Source: Gemmatimonadaceae bacterium (lineage in GTDB: Bacteria > Gemmatimonadota > Gemmatimonadetes > Gemmatimonadales > Gemmatimonadaceae). From it: a stretch of DNA of 64,000 nucleotides. How positions within the stretch are numbered: position 1 is the stretch's first letter; every line of letters begins with the position of its first letter. The stretch is from NCBI GenBank assembly GCA_036504815.1, contig DASXUN010000028.1:27251-91250 (forward strand), written 5' to 3'. Shown piece by piece: positions 34,395-42,210 of this stretch. Position numbers and translations under genes: made by a program. Under the pieces are notes generated by a model. The model was not told where the DNA came from, made no database searches, and saw only the letters and a program-made list of their open reading frames with translations.

Positions 34395-35126
34395 TCAGCG
34401 CAGGTGCCGTCCGCCGTCCACGAAGAGCACGTGTCCCGTGACGTACGGAGCGGTCGCGAGGTAGACGACCGCCTGCGCCACGTCGTCCGGCGTCCCGAGC
34501 CGCCGCAGCGGCGTGGACTCCTCGAACCGGCGGCGCGCCGCCTCGGGCCACCCCTCCGGCGGCAGCACCGCGCCGGGCGCCACCGCGTTCACCCGCACGA
34601 GCGGCGCGAGCTGGACGGCGAGTTGCCGGGTGATCGTCTCGAGCGCGCCCTTGCTGGCGGCGTGCGGCACGAGCATCGGCCACGACTCGTGCGCGAGGTG
34701 GTCGGCGATGTTCACGATCGCGCCGCCGCGATTTCCCATCGCGCGCGCCGCCGCGAGCGACAGGAAGAACGGCGCGCGCGTGTTGACGGCGAACGTCTCG
34801 TCCCAGTCCGCCGGCGTCACCGCGTCGAGCGCGAGGCGCCGCATGATGGCCGCCGAATTCACGAGCAGATCGAGGGCGCCGAATCGCTCGACGACCTCGC
34901 CGATGAGCCGGGCCGGCGCGTCGGCCGCCTGGAGGTCGGCCGCGAATGTCGACGTCTCCGCGCCCAGCCCGCGCAACGCCGACGCGGTGCGCCGCGCGCC
35001 CTCGGCCGATGCGTGGTGATGCACCGCCACCTGCATCCCCTCGGCGCCGAGCGCCAGCGCGATGGCCTGCCCGACGCGCTGGCCCGCACCCGTTACGAGC
35101 GCCACACCGCCCCGGAGCGCCGTCAT
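34395..35126 (-). CDS. SDR oxidoreductase, pteridine-reductase-like, catalytic Tyr replaced by His
   Basis: 243 residues. NAD(P) binding is at VTGAGQRVGQAIALALG (11-27), and NSAAI stands at the NAG position (90-94). The catalytic YxxxK is HAASK here (His155, Lys159; codon CAC). The usual Ser is Asp142 (NIADHLAHE), as in pteridine reductases and FolM. It starts inside the PHP stop (ATGA). Activity may be altered or lost; the pterin link is inferred. Confidence 0.85.
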   Translation of the reverse strand: MTALRGGVALVTGAGQRVGQAIALALGAEGMQVAVHHHASAEGARRTASALRGLGAETSTFAADLQAADAPARLIGEVVERFGALDLLVNSAAIMRRLALDAVTPADWDETFAVNTRAPFFLSLAAARAMGNRGGAIVNIADHLAHESWPMLVPHAASKGALETITRQLAVQLAPLVRVNAVAPGAVLPPEGWPEAARRRFEESTPLRRLGTPDDVAQAVVYLATAPYVTGHVLFVDGGRHLR

Positions 35127-35998
35127 TCTTCGCGCACCGGCACCGCGCGACGGCGCATCGCCAGCCGCTCCTCGTGGCGCTCCAGCCATTCGGACGGCAC
35201 CTGCACCGCGCCGAGCATCCGCGGCCCCGCCGTCGCGCCGTGCCAGTCGGAGCCGCCGCTCGGCACGAGGTGGAAGAACTCGACGAGGGCGCCGATGCGC
35301 GACACGTCAGACGCATTGTGGCCGGGGTGGCGCACCTCGGCACCGTCGATGCCGGCGGCGACCATCCGCTCGAACTTCGAGCGCCGTCCCTCATCCCCGG
35401 GGTGCGCCCAGACCGCGAGCCCCCCGGCCCGATGAATGACATTGACGCCGTCCGCGACTTCGAGCCGCGGCTTCTCGACGTAGGCCGGACGTCCCGCGCC
35501 CAGCCACTTGTCGAAGGCCTCACGCAGGTCGGTCACCCATCCGCCGGCCACCATCGCGCGCGCCACGTGCGGACGCCCCACCGCCCCCCCCGCCGCCTCG
35601 GCGAGCACGGCCTCGAGCGTGAGCGGGACGCCCAGCGTGTTGAGCGTGTCGACCATCGCCGCGGCGCGCGCGGCGCGTCCCTCGCGGAAGCGACCCAGCG
35701 CATCGGCAATCGCGCCGACATCGGCCAGGTGCAGGCCGAGCAGGTGGACCTCGTCCTTGCCATCCATCACGCTCAGTTCCACGCCCGGCACGACGCGGAC
35801 GCCGAGCGGTTCGGCGGCCGCGACCGCCTCGGCGACACCGTCCACGGTGTCATGGTCGGTGAGCGCGACGACGGTCAGTCCCGCCCGCGCCGCCGTCTCG
35901 ACGAACAGCGTCGGCGATGCGACGCCGTCGGAGGCGGTGCTGTGCGCGTGCAGGTCGATGCGCACGGCTGCTCCCGTCGTGGCCGCCGGCGACGTCAC
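35123..35998 (-). CDS. PHP-domain phosphoesterase, RNase AM (YciV) type
   Basis: 291 residues from GTG 35998; GTG 35962 is possible and gives the more usual start VRIDLHAHS. Metal-binding motifs are DLHAHSTASDG, TDHDTVDG, PGVELS, WAHPGDEG and GSDWHG. In this family, 5'-to-3' exoribonuclease or 3',5'-nucleotide phosphatase activity is known (YciV/RNase AM). It precedes the pterin-like SDR with a 4-bp overlap. Confidence 0.9.
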   Translation of the reverse strand: MTSPAATTGAAVRIDLHAHSTASDGVASPTLFVETAARAGLTVVALTDHDTVDGVAEAVAAAEPLGVRVVPGVELSVMDGKDEVHLLGLHLADVGAIADALGRFREGRAARAAAMVDTLNTLGVPLTLEAVLAEAAGGAVGRPHVARAMVAGGWVTDLREAFDKWLGAGRPAYVEKPRLEVADGVNVIHRAGGLAVWAHPGDEGRRSKFERMVAAGIDGAEVRHPGHNASDVSRIGALVEFFHLVPSGGSDWHGATAGPRMLGAVQVPSEWLERHEERLAMRRRAVPVREE

Positions 35999-36026
35999 AG
36001 GCCCAGCCCTCGCGCTTGTGGCCTGG

Positions 36027-36290
36027 TCATGCGGTCAGTTCCACCTGCTCGTAGATGCGGCTGGGATCCACCATGGGCTCCGGCGCCGCGGCGTGCGCGC
36101 GCTTCAACGCGTCGGCATCGCGCGCCTCGGTGAACTCGATGAAGGCGCCCGGCAGCGCGGCCTCCTCGAAGACCCAGAACTGGCACCCCGCATTCACGTA
36201 GTGCGTCTCGCGGAGCCGGGCGCGCTCGAAGAACCTGGCGCGGTCGCCGGGCGGCACGACGGTGCGTTGCATGCTCAGCGCACGAGGCAT
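36027..36290 (-). CDS. Small unrecognised protein
   Basis: 87 residues from ATG 36290, or 81 from ATG 36272. It reads HYVNAGCQFWVFEEAALPGA, then ends DPSRIYEQVELTA. It has no signal peptide or membrane segment and I recognise no family. It lies between the E2 gene and the PHP gene in the same direction, so it is probably real. Confidence 0.6.
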   Translation of the reverse strand: MPRALSMQRTVVPPGDRARFFERARLRETHYVNAGCQFWVFEEAALPGAFIEFTEARDADALKRAHAAAPEPMVDPSRIYEQVELTA

Positions 36291-36384
36291 TGGGGAGCGG
36301 GGGCGAGGGTGAACCGACCGGCGCCGGACGGCGCCGCACTGCCTGCCGAGCCGGCGCGACGGTGCAACCGCCGCGCCGCCACGG

Positions 36385-37728
36385 TCAGAATCCCTGATTT
36401 GGTATGGTCTCCAACGTCTTCCGCAAATCGGCCATGAAGCGGTCGGCGTCGGCGCCATCCACCACCTTGTGGTCGAAGGAATACGAGAAATAGGCGCAGG
36501 TGCGAATGGCGATCGTGTCCTCGCCGTCGGGGCCGGTGACCACCTTCGGCCGCTTCTCGATGGCGCCGATCCCGAGGATCGCGGTCGTCCCGACGGGAAT
36601 GATCGGGGTGCCGAAGATCGAGCCAAACGTGCCGTAGTTGCTGATCGTGAACGTCGCGTCCTGCACCTCGGCGGGGTTCAGCCGCTTGGTGCGGGCGCGG
36701 AGCGCGAGATCGTTGGAGGCCTTCGACAGTCCGGACAGCGAGAGGTCCTCGGCGTTCTTGATGACCGGCACGATGAGCCCGGTGGGCTCGAGCGCGACGG
36801 CGATGCCGATGTTGTAGCGCTTGCGGTAGATGATGTCGGTGCCGCTCACGACCGCGTTCATGATGGGATGACGCTTCAGCGTCGCCACGACCGCGTGAAT
36901 GATGAACGGCATGAACGACAGCTTCTGGCCGGTGGTGGCCTCGAACTCGGCGCGCATCGTGCTGCGCACGCGCGCAAGTCGCGTGAGGTCGACTTCGTGC
37001 ACCGTCGTGACGTGCGTCGCCACGCGAATGGCCAGCGCCATGTGGTCCGACGTGAGCCGGCGAATCTTGGTCATCGGCTCCACGACGTCGCCGGGCCACG
37101 GCGTGGCCGGCGGTGCCTGCGCCTCGGCGCCAGCGACGAGCAGCGTCGGCGCGAAGGCCGGCGCGGCGGACACCGCCGGTGCAGCGGCCGCGCCGCCGTT
37201 GTCGAGGAAGGCCTGGAGGTCCTTCCGCGTCACCCGCCCCGCGATGCCCGAGCCGCTGAGGGCCGCGATCTCCACGCCGTGCTCGGCGGCCATTCGGCGC
37301 ACGAGCGGCGAGGAGCGGGTGCGCCCCCGCTCCTCGAACGAAGGCGGCATCGGCGGACGGGCCGGTGCCGCGGGCACGGCCGCGACCGGGCGCGCCGGTG
37401 CGACCGGGGCAACCACGACGGGCGCGGGCGTCAGCGCCGCAGCGACTGGGGCCGGCGCGGCCGGCGCGGGCGCGATGGACGCGCCCTTTTCGGTCTCGAT
37501 GCGCGCGACGACCGTCTGCACCGCCACGGTCTTCCCCTCGCCGACGAGGATCTCGGCCAGCACGCCGCTGGTCGGCGACGGGATCTCCGCGTCCACCTTG
37601 TCGGTGGAGATCTCGAAGATCGGCTCGTCACGCTTCACTTCATCGCCGACCTTCTTGAGCCATCGCGACAGCGTGCCCTCGGCGATCGACTCGCCCATCT
37701 GGGGCATCACGACATCCATTCGAGCCAC
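36385..37728 (-). CDS. Dihydrolipoamide acyltransferase (E2) of a 2-oxo acid dehydrogenase complex
   Basis: 447 residues, GTG start 6 bp after AGGAGG. The lipoyl domain has the modified Lys in EISTDKVDAEIPSPTSG. An Ala/Pro-rich linker leads to the E1/E3-binding domain (SPLVRRMAAEHGVEIA), a second linker, and the catalytic domain with DHKVVDGADADRFM. It transfers the acyl group from E1 to CoA. E1 and E3 are not nearby, so pyruvate, 2-oxoglutarate and branched-chain versions cannot be separated. Confidence 0.95.
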   Translation of the reverse strand: MARMDVVMPQMGESIAEGTLSRWLKKVGDEVKRDEPIFEISTDKVDAEIPSPTSGVLAEILVGEGKTVAVQTVVARIETEKGASIAPAPAAPAPVAAALTPAPVVVAPVAPARPVAAVPAAPARPPMPPSFEERGRTRSSPLVRRMAAEHGVEIAALSGSGIAGRVTRKDLQAFLDNGGAAAAPAVSAAPAFAPTLLVAGAEAQAPPATPWPGDVVEPMTKIRRLTSDHMALAIRVATHVTTVHEVDLTRLARVRSTMRAEFEATTGQKLSFMPFIIHAVVATLKRHPIMNAVVSGTDIIYRKRYNIGIAVALEPTGLIVPVIKNAEDLSLSGLSKASNDLALRARTKRLNPAEVQDATFTISNYGTFGSIFGTPIIPVGTTAILGIGAIEKRPKVVTGPDGEDTIAIRTCAYFSYSFDHKVVDGADADRFMADLRKTLETIPNQGF

Positions 37729-37740
37729 AGGGGGCCTCCT

Positions 37741-38019
37741 CTACTGTTTCGGCCGCTTCGGCGAGCGAAGCGCCCACATCACCAGGGCCGGGAGCGTCGT
37801 GGCACCGATGATCGCTCCGACCAGCATGAACTCCGCCCAATTGCACGACGGCACGCCGTCACAGGCGGGGGCGCGCGTCACGTACGCAATCACCTTCGAG
37901 ACGAATACCGCAATCATGCCGCCCGAGAAGAACCCGAGCGGCACCATGAAGCACCCGATGGCCGCGGTGCGCCCCCAGGGAGCACCCTGCCTCGCCGGCG
38001 CTTCGGGGGCATCCTGCAT
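37741..38019 (-). CDS. Small two-helix membrane protein
   Basis: 92 residues. Two hydrophobic segments are visible (IGCFMVPLGFFSGGMIAVFVS and FMLVGAIIGATTLPALVMWA) with an intervening stretch holding two Cys (APACDGVPSCNW), which could form a disulfide. No family recognised. It sits 12 bp upstream of the E2 gene. Confidence 0.65.
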   Translation of the reverse strand: MQDAPEAPARQGAPWGRTAAIGCFMVPLGFFSGGMIAVFVSKVIAYVTRAPACDGVPSCNWAEFMLVGAIIGATTLPALVMWALRSPKRPKQ

Positions 38020-38068
38020 ACTAACGACCTCCCCGCGGCATCGGCGCCGTGCCCGAACCCGACATGCG

Positions 38069-38380
38069 CTAGAAAGCCCCCGTCATCGCGCGCCGGCTGT
38101 CCGTCTGCGTGTGCAGCTGCACGAAGAACTTCTTGACGTTCCGGTCCAGGCGGCTCTCGCCCATCTGGTCGGTGGCGCCCTCGACGAACGTATAGTGCCC
38201 GCCTTCCATCTTCACGGAAAGGTCGAGCGTCGCCGGAACCTCGGGCGCGCCAACGACGCCCCGGTACGTGCGCGAACGATTGGTCGTATGCGTGAGCTTC
38301 ATCCCGAGTTCCGCGAAGAAGGCATCGGCCTCGGCGAGGACGGTGTCGGGATGCACGGTGGTGCGATGAAAGTGCTTCAT
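38069..38380 (-). CDS. Unrecognised 103-residue protein
   Basis: 103 residues, starting MKHFHRTTVHPDTVLAEADA. It has alternating charged strands (LDLSVKMEGGHYTFVEGATD) but no signal or membrane segment and no family I know. It is placed between a lipoprotein and a membrane protein in one operon. Confidence 0.6.
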   Translation of the reverse strand: MKHFHRTTVHPDTVLAEADAFFAELGMKLTHTTNRSRTYRGVVGAPEVPATLDLSVKMEGGHYTFVEGATDQMGESRLDRNVKKFFVQLHTQTDSRRAMTGAF

Positions 38381-38387
38381 GAGGGTC

Positions 38388-38864
38388 TCAGGGCTTCTTG
38401 GATTCGGCCGGCGCGGCCGGTTGAGCGGGTGTGGCGCTCGGGCCGTACTCCTCACCCACGTAAACGGTTTGCCGCCAGTCTTCGACGGTCTTCTGGAGCA
38501 GCTGCGTGGAGTCGCGACGGAATTGGATACCCAACGCCCACTCCCCGGCGGCCGGAAACATCAGCGTCGCGTGATAGGTACCGACCTCCGGCCCATACCG
38601 GAAGCCATCCCACTTGGTGATGCCGTCGGCATTGGTGACGTAGATGCGTCCCTGCCCGTCCGCGATGGGCTCCTTGGTCTTCTTGTCGCGAACGACAATC
38701 GTGTACTGGATCGGCTCCAAGGAGACCGGCGGCGTCACGTCGCTCCAGGCCCGGATCTCGAAGTCCTGCGTCCAGAGCCGAATGTCGGTGTTCGGCCGGT
38801 CGGGCGGCGAGCAGGCCGCCGCGCCGGCAAACGCCAACAGGGCCAAGCGCCGCAACAGGATCAT
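38388..38864 (-). CDS. Lipoprotein, possible FixH/YtkA-like fold
   Basis: 158 residues, ATG 38864 overlapping the inositol-3-phosphate synthase stop by ATGA. The lipobox is AAAC (FAGAAACSPPDRP). The mature part (YTIVVRDKKTKEPIADGQGRI, GTYHATLMFPAAGEWALGIQF) resembles the Ig-like YtkA/FixH fold, with a Pro/Ala tail. The family call is tentative; its link to inositol metabolism is only positional. Confidence 0.65.
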   Translation of the reverse strand: MILLRRLALLAFAGAAACSPPDRPNTDIRLWTQDFEIRAWSDVTPPVSLEPIQYTIVVRDKKTKEPIADGQGRIYVTNADGITKWDGFRYGPEVGTYHATLMFPAAGEWALGIQFRRDSTQLLQKTVEDWRQTVYVGEEYGPSATPAQPAAPAESKKP

Positions 38865-40177
38865 GGATAGTACTCCAGCCCCAGGTGAGTGATCTGCTCC
38901 TCCCCCATCAGGTGGCGGAGCGTGTTCTTCAACTTGGTCTGCTGGATGAAAAGATCGTGTTCCGGGTGCAGGCCCGCAGCGGCCATCGGCGACTTGTAAT
39001 AGAAGCTTAACCATTCCTGAATCCCCTTCATCCCCGCGCGCCGGGCGAGGTCGCTGAAGAGGGCCAGGTCGAGGACGATCGGGGCCGCGAGAATCGAGTC
39101 GCGGCAGAGGAAGTTCACCTTGATCTGCATCGGGTAGCCCATCCACCCGACGATGTCGATGTTGTCCCAGCCTTCCTTGTTGTCGCCGCGGGGCGGGTAG
39201 TAGTTGATGCGCACGACGTGCGAGAAGCCGGCGTACAGGTCGGGATAGGTCTCAGGCTGCAGGATGGTGTGCAGCACGCTGAGCTTCGACGCTTCCTTCG
39301 TCTTGAACGACGCCGGATCGTCGAGCACCTCGCCGTCGCGGTTGCCAAGGATGTTCGTCGAGTACCAGCCCTCGAGACCGAGCATGCGCGCCTTGAGCGC
39401 CGGCGCGATCACCGTCTTCATCCAGGTCTGGCCGGTCTTGAAGTCCTTGCCGGAGATCGGGACGCCCTCGCGCAGCGCCAGCGCCTGCAGGGCCTGCGTG
39501 TCCACCGCCAGGTTGGGTGCGCCGTTGTTGTACGGCACGCCTTCCATCAGGCAGGCCCACGCGTACAGCATGGACGGCGCGATGTCGGGATGGTTCTCTG
39601 CCATCCCCTTCTCGAACGCCTCGATGGTGGCGTGCACGGCGGATGGCTCGATGTAGATCTCCGTCGAGCCGCACCAGACGGCGACCAGGCGGTCGCAGCC
39701 GTGCTTCGCCTTGAAGTCCCGGATGTCCTGCCGCAGCTGCTCGGCCAGGTCGCGCTTGGTGGGTCCCTTCTTGATGTGCGTGCCGTGGATGCGCGTGACG
39801 TAGTGCTGGTCAAAGACGGCCGGCATCGGCTTGATGGCCTGCAGGAAGTCCTTCAACGGCTCGAGATGGCGGTCCTCCAGCACGCCGGCATTCTTGGCCG
39901 AGGCGTACGCATCGTCGGGGATGGGATCCCAGGCGCCGAAGACGATGTCTTCGAGCCCGGCCAGCGGCACGAAATCCTTGATGAGCGGCGAACGCTTCGC
40001 GGTGCGCTGGCCCAGCCGGATGGTCGCCATCTGCGTCAGCGAGCCGATGGGCTTGCTGAGGCCGCGTCGAATGCTCTCGACGCCGGCGATGAAGGTGGTG
40101 GCAACGGCGCCGAGTCCGGGGGTGAGGATGCCGAGCTTGCCAGTGGCCGGGCGGATGGTCGCGGGAACAGTGGTCAC
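38861..40177 (-). CDS. ino1: Inositol-3-phosphate synthase
   Basis: 438 residues, GTG start. It converts glucose-6-phosphate to 1D-myo-inositol 3-phosphate with NAD. Recognisable regions are LTPGLGAVATTFIAGVES at the NAD site, GTEIYIEP-type WCGSTEIYIEPS, NNGAPNLAVDTQALQAL, ISGKDFKTGQTWMKT and NILGNRDGEVL. It follows the CDP-alcohol phosphatidyltransferase after 24 bp; together they could make phosphatidylinositol-type lipids. Confidence 0.95.
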   Translation of the reverse strand: MTTVPATIRPATGKLGILTPGLGAVATTFIAGVESIRRGLSKPIGSLTQMATIRLGQRTAKRSPLIKDFVPLAGLEDIVFGAWDPIPDDAYASAKNAGVLEDRHLEPLKDFLQAIKPMPAVFDQHYVTRIHGTHIKKGPTKRDLAEQLRQDIRDFKAKHGCDRLVAVWCGSTEIYIEPSAVHATIEAFEKGMAENHPDIAPSMLYAWACLMEGVPYNNGAPNLAVDTQALQALALREGVPISGKDFKTGQTWMKTVIAPALKARMLGLEGWYSTNILGNRDGEVLDDPASFKTKEASKLSVLHTILQPETYPDLYAGFSHVVRINYYPPRGDNKEGWDNIDIVGWMGYPMQIKVNFLCRDSILAAPIVLDLALFSDLARRAGMKGIQEWLSFYYKSPMAAAGLHPEHDLFIQQTKLKNTLRHLMGEEQITHLGLEYYP

Positions 40178-40201
40178 GTTATCCCAGAGCTGAAGTCGAG
40201 A

Positions 40202-40906
40202 TCAGGAAGGGGGCGCTTCGGCCGCCGGTTCGGCGGCCGAGGGCGCTGAGGGTGTCGCGGGCGGAGGCGCCGCGACGGCGTCATCCGATGGCTGCGTCGC
40301 CAGACGAACATGGGTGATGCGCTGCACGGCCGTAACCAGCGCGCTGGCCGACAGGAGTGAGAAGACGAGTCGCAGGACGAGCCCGTCGAGCGCCAGCCCG
40401 AAGAGCGCCTGGGGCGCGGCGAGCAAGGCGATGCGTTCGCCGCGCTCCATCATGCCGATGCCCTTCATCGTGATCCCGAGTGTTTCGGCACGGGATCGCG
40501 CGTAGGAAACTGTGAACGTGGAGACCATGCCGAGCAGGCCCACGACGACCATCGGCATCGAACGGTGCCACGAATCGGCGGCGAAGAAGTAGATCAGTCC
40601 GCCGAACAGGAAGCCATCGGCCACCCGGTCGAGCGTCGAGTCATAGAAGGCGCCAAAGACGGTGCTGCGATTGGTGCGCCGCGCGACGGCGCCGTCGGCG
40701 AGGTCGAAGACGGCGGTGACGGCCAGGATCCAGCCGCCCGTGCGGATGTGTCCCGCGGCGAACGCGATGCCCGTGGCGCAGGTGCAGAGCGTGCCGATGG
40801 TCGTGAGCGTATTGGGACTGACCCGCCGACGCACAAGGAACCCGATAAAGGGTTCAACGACACGCAGATAGCCAGCAACGACCAAGTCCCAGAGCGATCG
40901 CATCAC
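40202..40906 (-). CDS. CDP-alcohol phosphatidyltransferase, candidate phosphatidylinositol-phosphate synthase
   Basis: 234 residues. The CDP-OH-P signature is intact: DLADGAVARRTNRSTVFGAFY followed by D-x3-D, matching D-x2-DG-x2-AR-x8-G-x3-D-x3-D. About five or six transmembrane helices are present (FAAGHIRTGGWILAVTAVF, MPMVVVGLLGMVSTFTVSY), with a Pro/Ala tail. The inositol-3-phosphate synthase next door suggests it joins CDP-diacylglycerol with inositol phosphate. PgsA-like phosphatidylglycerophosphate synthesis is the alternative. GTG 40906 or ATG 40903 starts it; a strong promoter lies upstream. Confidence 0.85.
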   Translation of the reverse strand: MMRSLWDLVVAGYLRVVEPFIGFLVRRRVSPNTLTTIGTLCTCATGIAFAAGHIRTGGWILAVTAVFDLADGAVARRTNRSTVFGAFYDSTLDRVADGFLFGGLIYFFAADSWHRSMPMVVVGLLGMVSTFTVSYARSRAETLGITMKGIGMMERGERIALLAAPQALFGLALDGLVLRLVFSLLSASALVTAVQRITHVRLATQPSDDAVAAPPPATPSAPSAAEPAAEAPPS

Positions 40907-40954
40907 AGGTCAGTGAACGGGGCAAACCGAGCGCGGTACGCCGCACCGCACGCG

Positions 40955-40976
40955 TCCGGGTGTCTTTTCACCCGGA
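40955..40976 (-). promoter_or_regulatory. Hairpin in the leader of the phosphatidyltransferase operon
   Basis: An 8-bp stem (TCCGGGTG / CACCCGGA, 6-nt loop) is in the predicted 5' leader, between the promoter at 40989-41017 and the start at 40906. It has no U-run on the minus strand. Confidence 0.5.
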
Positions 40977-40988
40977 TCACGTGAAATG

Positions 40989-41017
40989 ATTGTAAGCCAC
41001 CATCACGACGGGATCAA
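40989..41017 (-). promoter_or_regulatory. Promoter of the phosphatidyltransferase/ino1 operon
   Basis: On the minus strand TTGATC, a 17-bp spacer and TACAAT, close to the sigma-70 consensus. Transcription would start about 75 bp before the coding start and could continue through the overlapping genes down to 30287. Confidence 0.7.
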
Positions 41018-41058
41018 CTCAAAGGCGCGTACGAAGTTCCCCGATGCGGGCGCGGCTG

Positions 41059-42210
41059 TCACCGATACATCTGCAGCGTGCGGGCCTTCTTCTGGAATGC
41101 GACGAGCGCCGAGAGGCTCGCATCGACGAGCGAGTCGGGGTCGGCGCCGCGCGCGACCAGGGCGAGGGACGGGCCGAGCCCGGTCGCGCTGGCCGCGTTC
41201 GCGAGGCGCAGCGCGTCTCCGTGCACCTTCCAGACGGCCCAGGCAAGATCGAGCGTGAGGCGGCCTGTCTGCACGCGCTCCCGGTCCACCACCTCGATGC
41301 GGATCCCCGGCACCGTCATTCCGTCGAATTTGCCGTCGGATGGCGCGTGCGGCGTGAAATGCTCCTCGGTAAACCGCAGGCCGGGGAGCGGCCGGTCGGC
41401 GAGTTCGTCGAGGACGCGCTTGGGATTCATCCACGGGGCGCCGACCTGCGCGTACGGATACGCCGTGCCGCGGCCGATGGAGAGCGCCGTCCCTTCGAGC
41501 GGGAGCAGCGACGCCGCGAGCAGCAGGTCGTCCACCGACCGCACTTCGCTGACCGGCGACGACCACGGGAGCTTGCTGCTGTTCCCCCAGAACCTGGAAC
41601 GCCGCACGCCCCGCGCCGGCACCACGTGCAGGTCGGCGTCCTCGGGCAGGGTCGGCGCCAGCACCCGCAGCATCTCACCGACGGACAGGCCGTAGCGGAC
41701 GGGGACCGCGACATCACTTCCCGCGACGGGGTGCCACATCGGCCCGTCGTTGACGTCAGCCCCGAGCGATGGCGGGTGGTCGAGCACGACGACGCGCGCC
41801 TTGTGCGACGCCGCAATCGCCACGAGCCGCTGCAGCTTGGTGAGGGCGGAGCGCGCCGCGAAGCCGCCATCGTGCAGGTCGATGACGGCGCCGTTGACGC
41901 CGCGCCACGCGGCGTCACTCAGGGCCGAGTCCGGGCTGAGCACGGCCAGCAGGTGCACGTTCATGCGCCGGACTCGCGCGTCATCGCGCAGTTCGGCCGG
42001 GCTCGGCAAGCCATCGCCCGCGTCGGGACGCTCGGTGATCCACAGCACGCCGCGCCCGGCGAGCAGGCGCAGGCTGTCTTCCACGAGCACGGTCATGCTG
42101 GCCCGCACTTTCTCCGGACGCGCCCGACCCGCATCTTCTCTGGGCGGCCCAGACGAAGCACAGGCCGCCAAGAAGGCCATTCCGACTCCCCACGCCCAAG
42201 TCCGATGCAC
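41059..42210 (-). CDS. DUF1343/NamZ-like (GH171) lipoprotein with a degenerate active site
   Basis: 383 residues, GTG start. The lipobox LAAC (Cys17) indicates a lipoprotein. The C-terminal two thirds follow DUF1343: VVVLDHPPSLGADVNDGP, LSVGEMLRVLAP, EGTALSIGRGTAYPYAQVGA, PGLRFTEEHFTPHAP and FDGMTVPGIRIEV. NamZ members remove MurNAc from peptidoglycan ends. The N-terminal family motif PEHGxRG reads PDSALSD (93-99), and DIQDIG reads DLHDGG. Catalysis may be lost or the protein may bind glycan only. It is divergent from the NagZ fusion, and their start codons overlap. Confidence 0.85.
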   Translation of the reverse strand: MHRTWAWGVGMAFLAACASSGPPREDAGRARPEKVRASMTVLVEDSLRLLAGRGVLWITERPDAGDGLPSPAELRDDARVRRMNVHLLAVLSPDSALSDAAWRGVNGAVIDLHDGGFAARSALTKLQRLVAIAASHKARVVVLDHPPSLGADVNDGPMWHPVAGSDVAVPVRYGLSVGEMLRVLAPTLPEDADLHVVPARGVRRSRFWGNSSKLPWSSPVSEVRSVDDLLLAASLLPLEGTALSIGRGTAYPYAQVGAPWMNPKRVLDELADRPLPGLRFTEEHFTPHAPSDGKFDGMTVPGIRIEVVDRERVQTGRLTLDLAWAVWKVHGDALRLANAASATGLGPSLALVARGADPDSLVDASLSALVAFQKKARTLQMYR

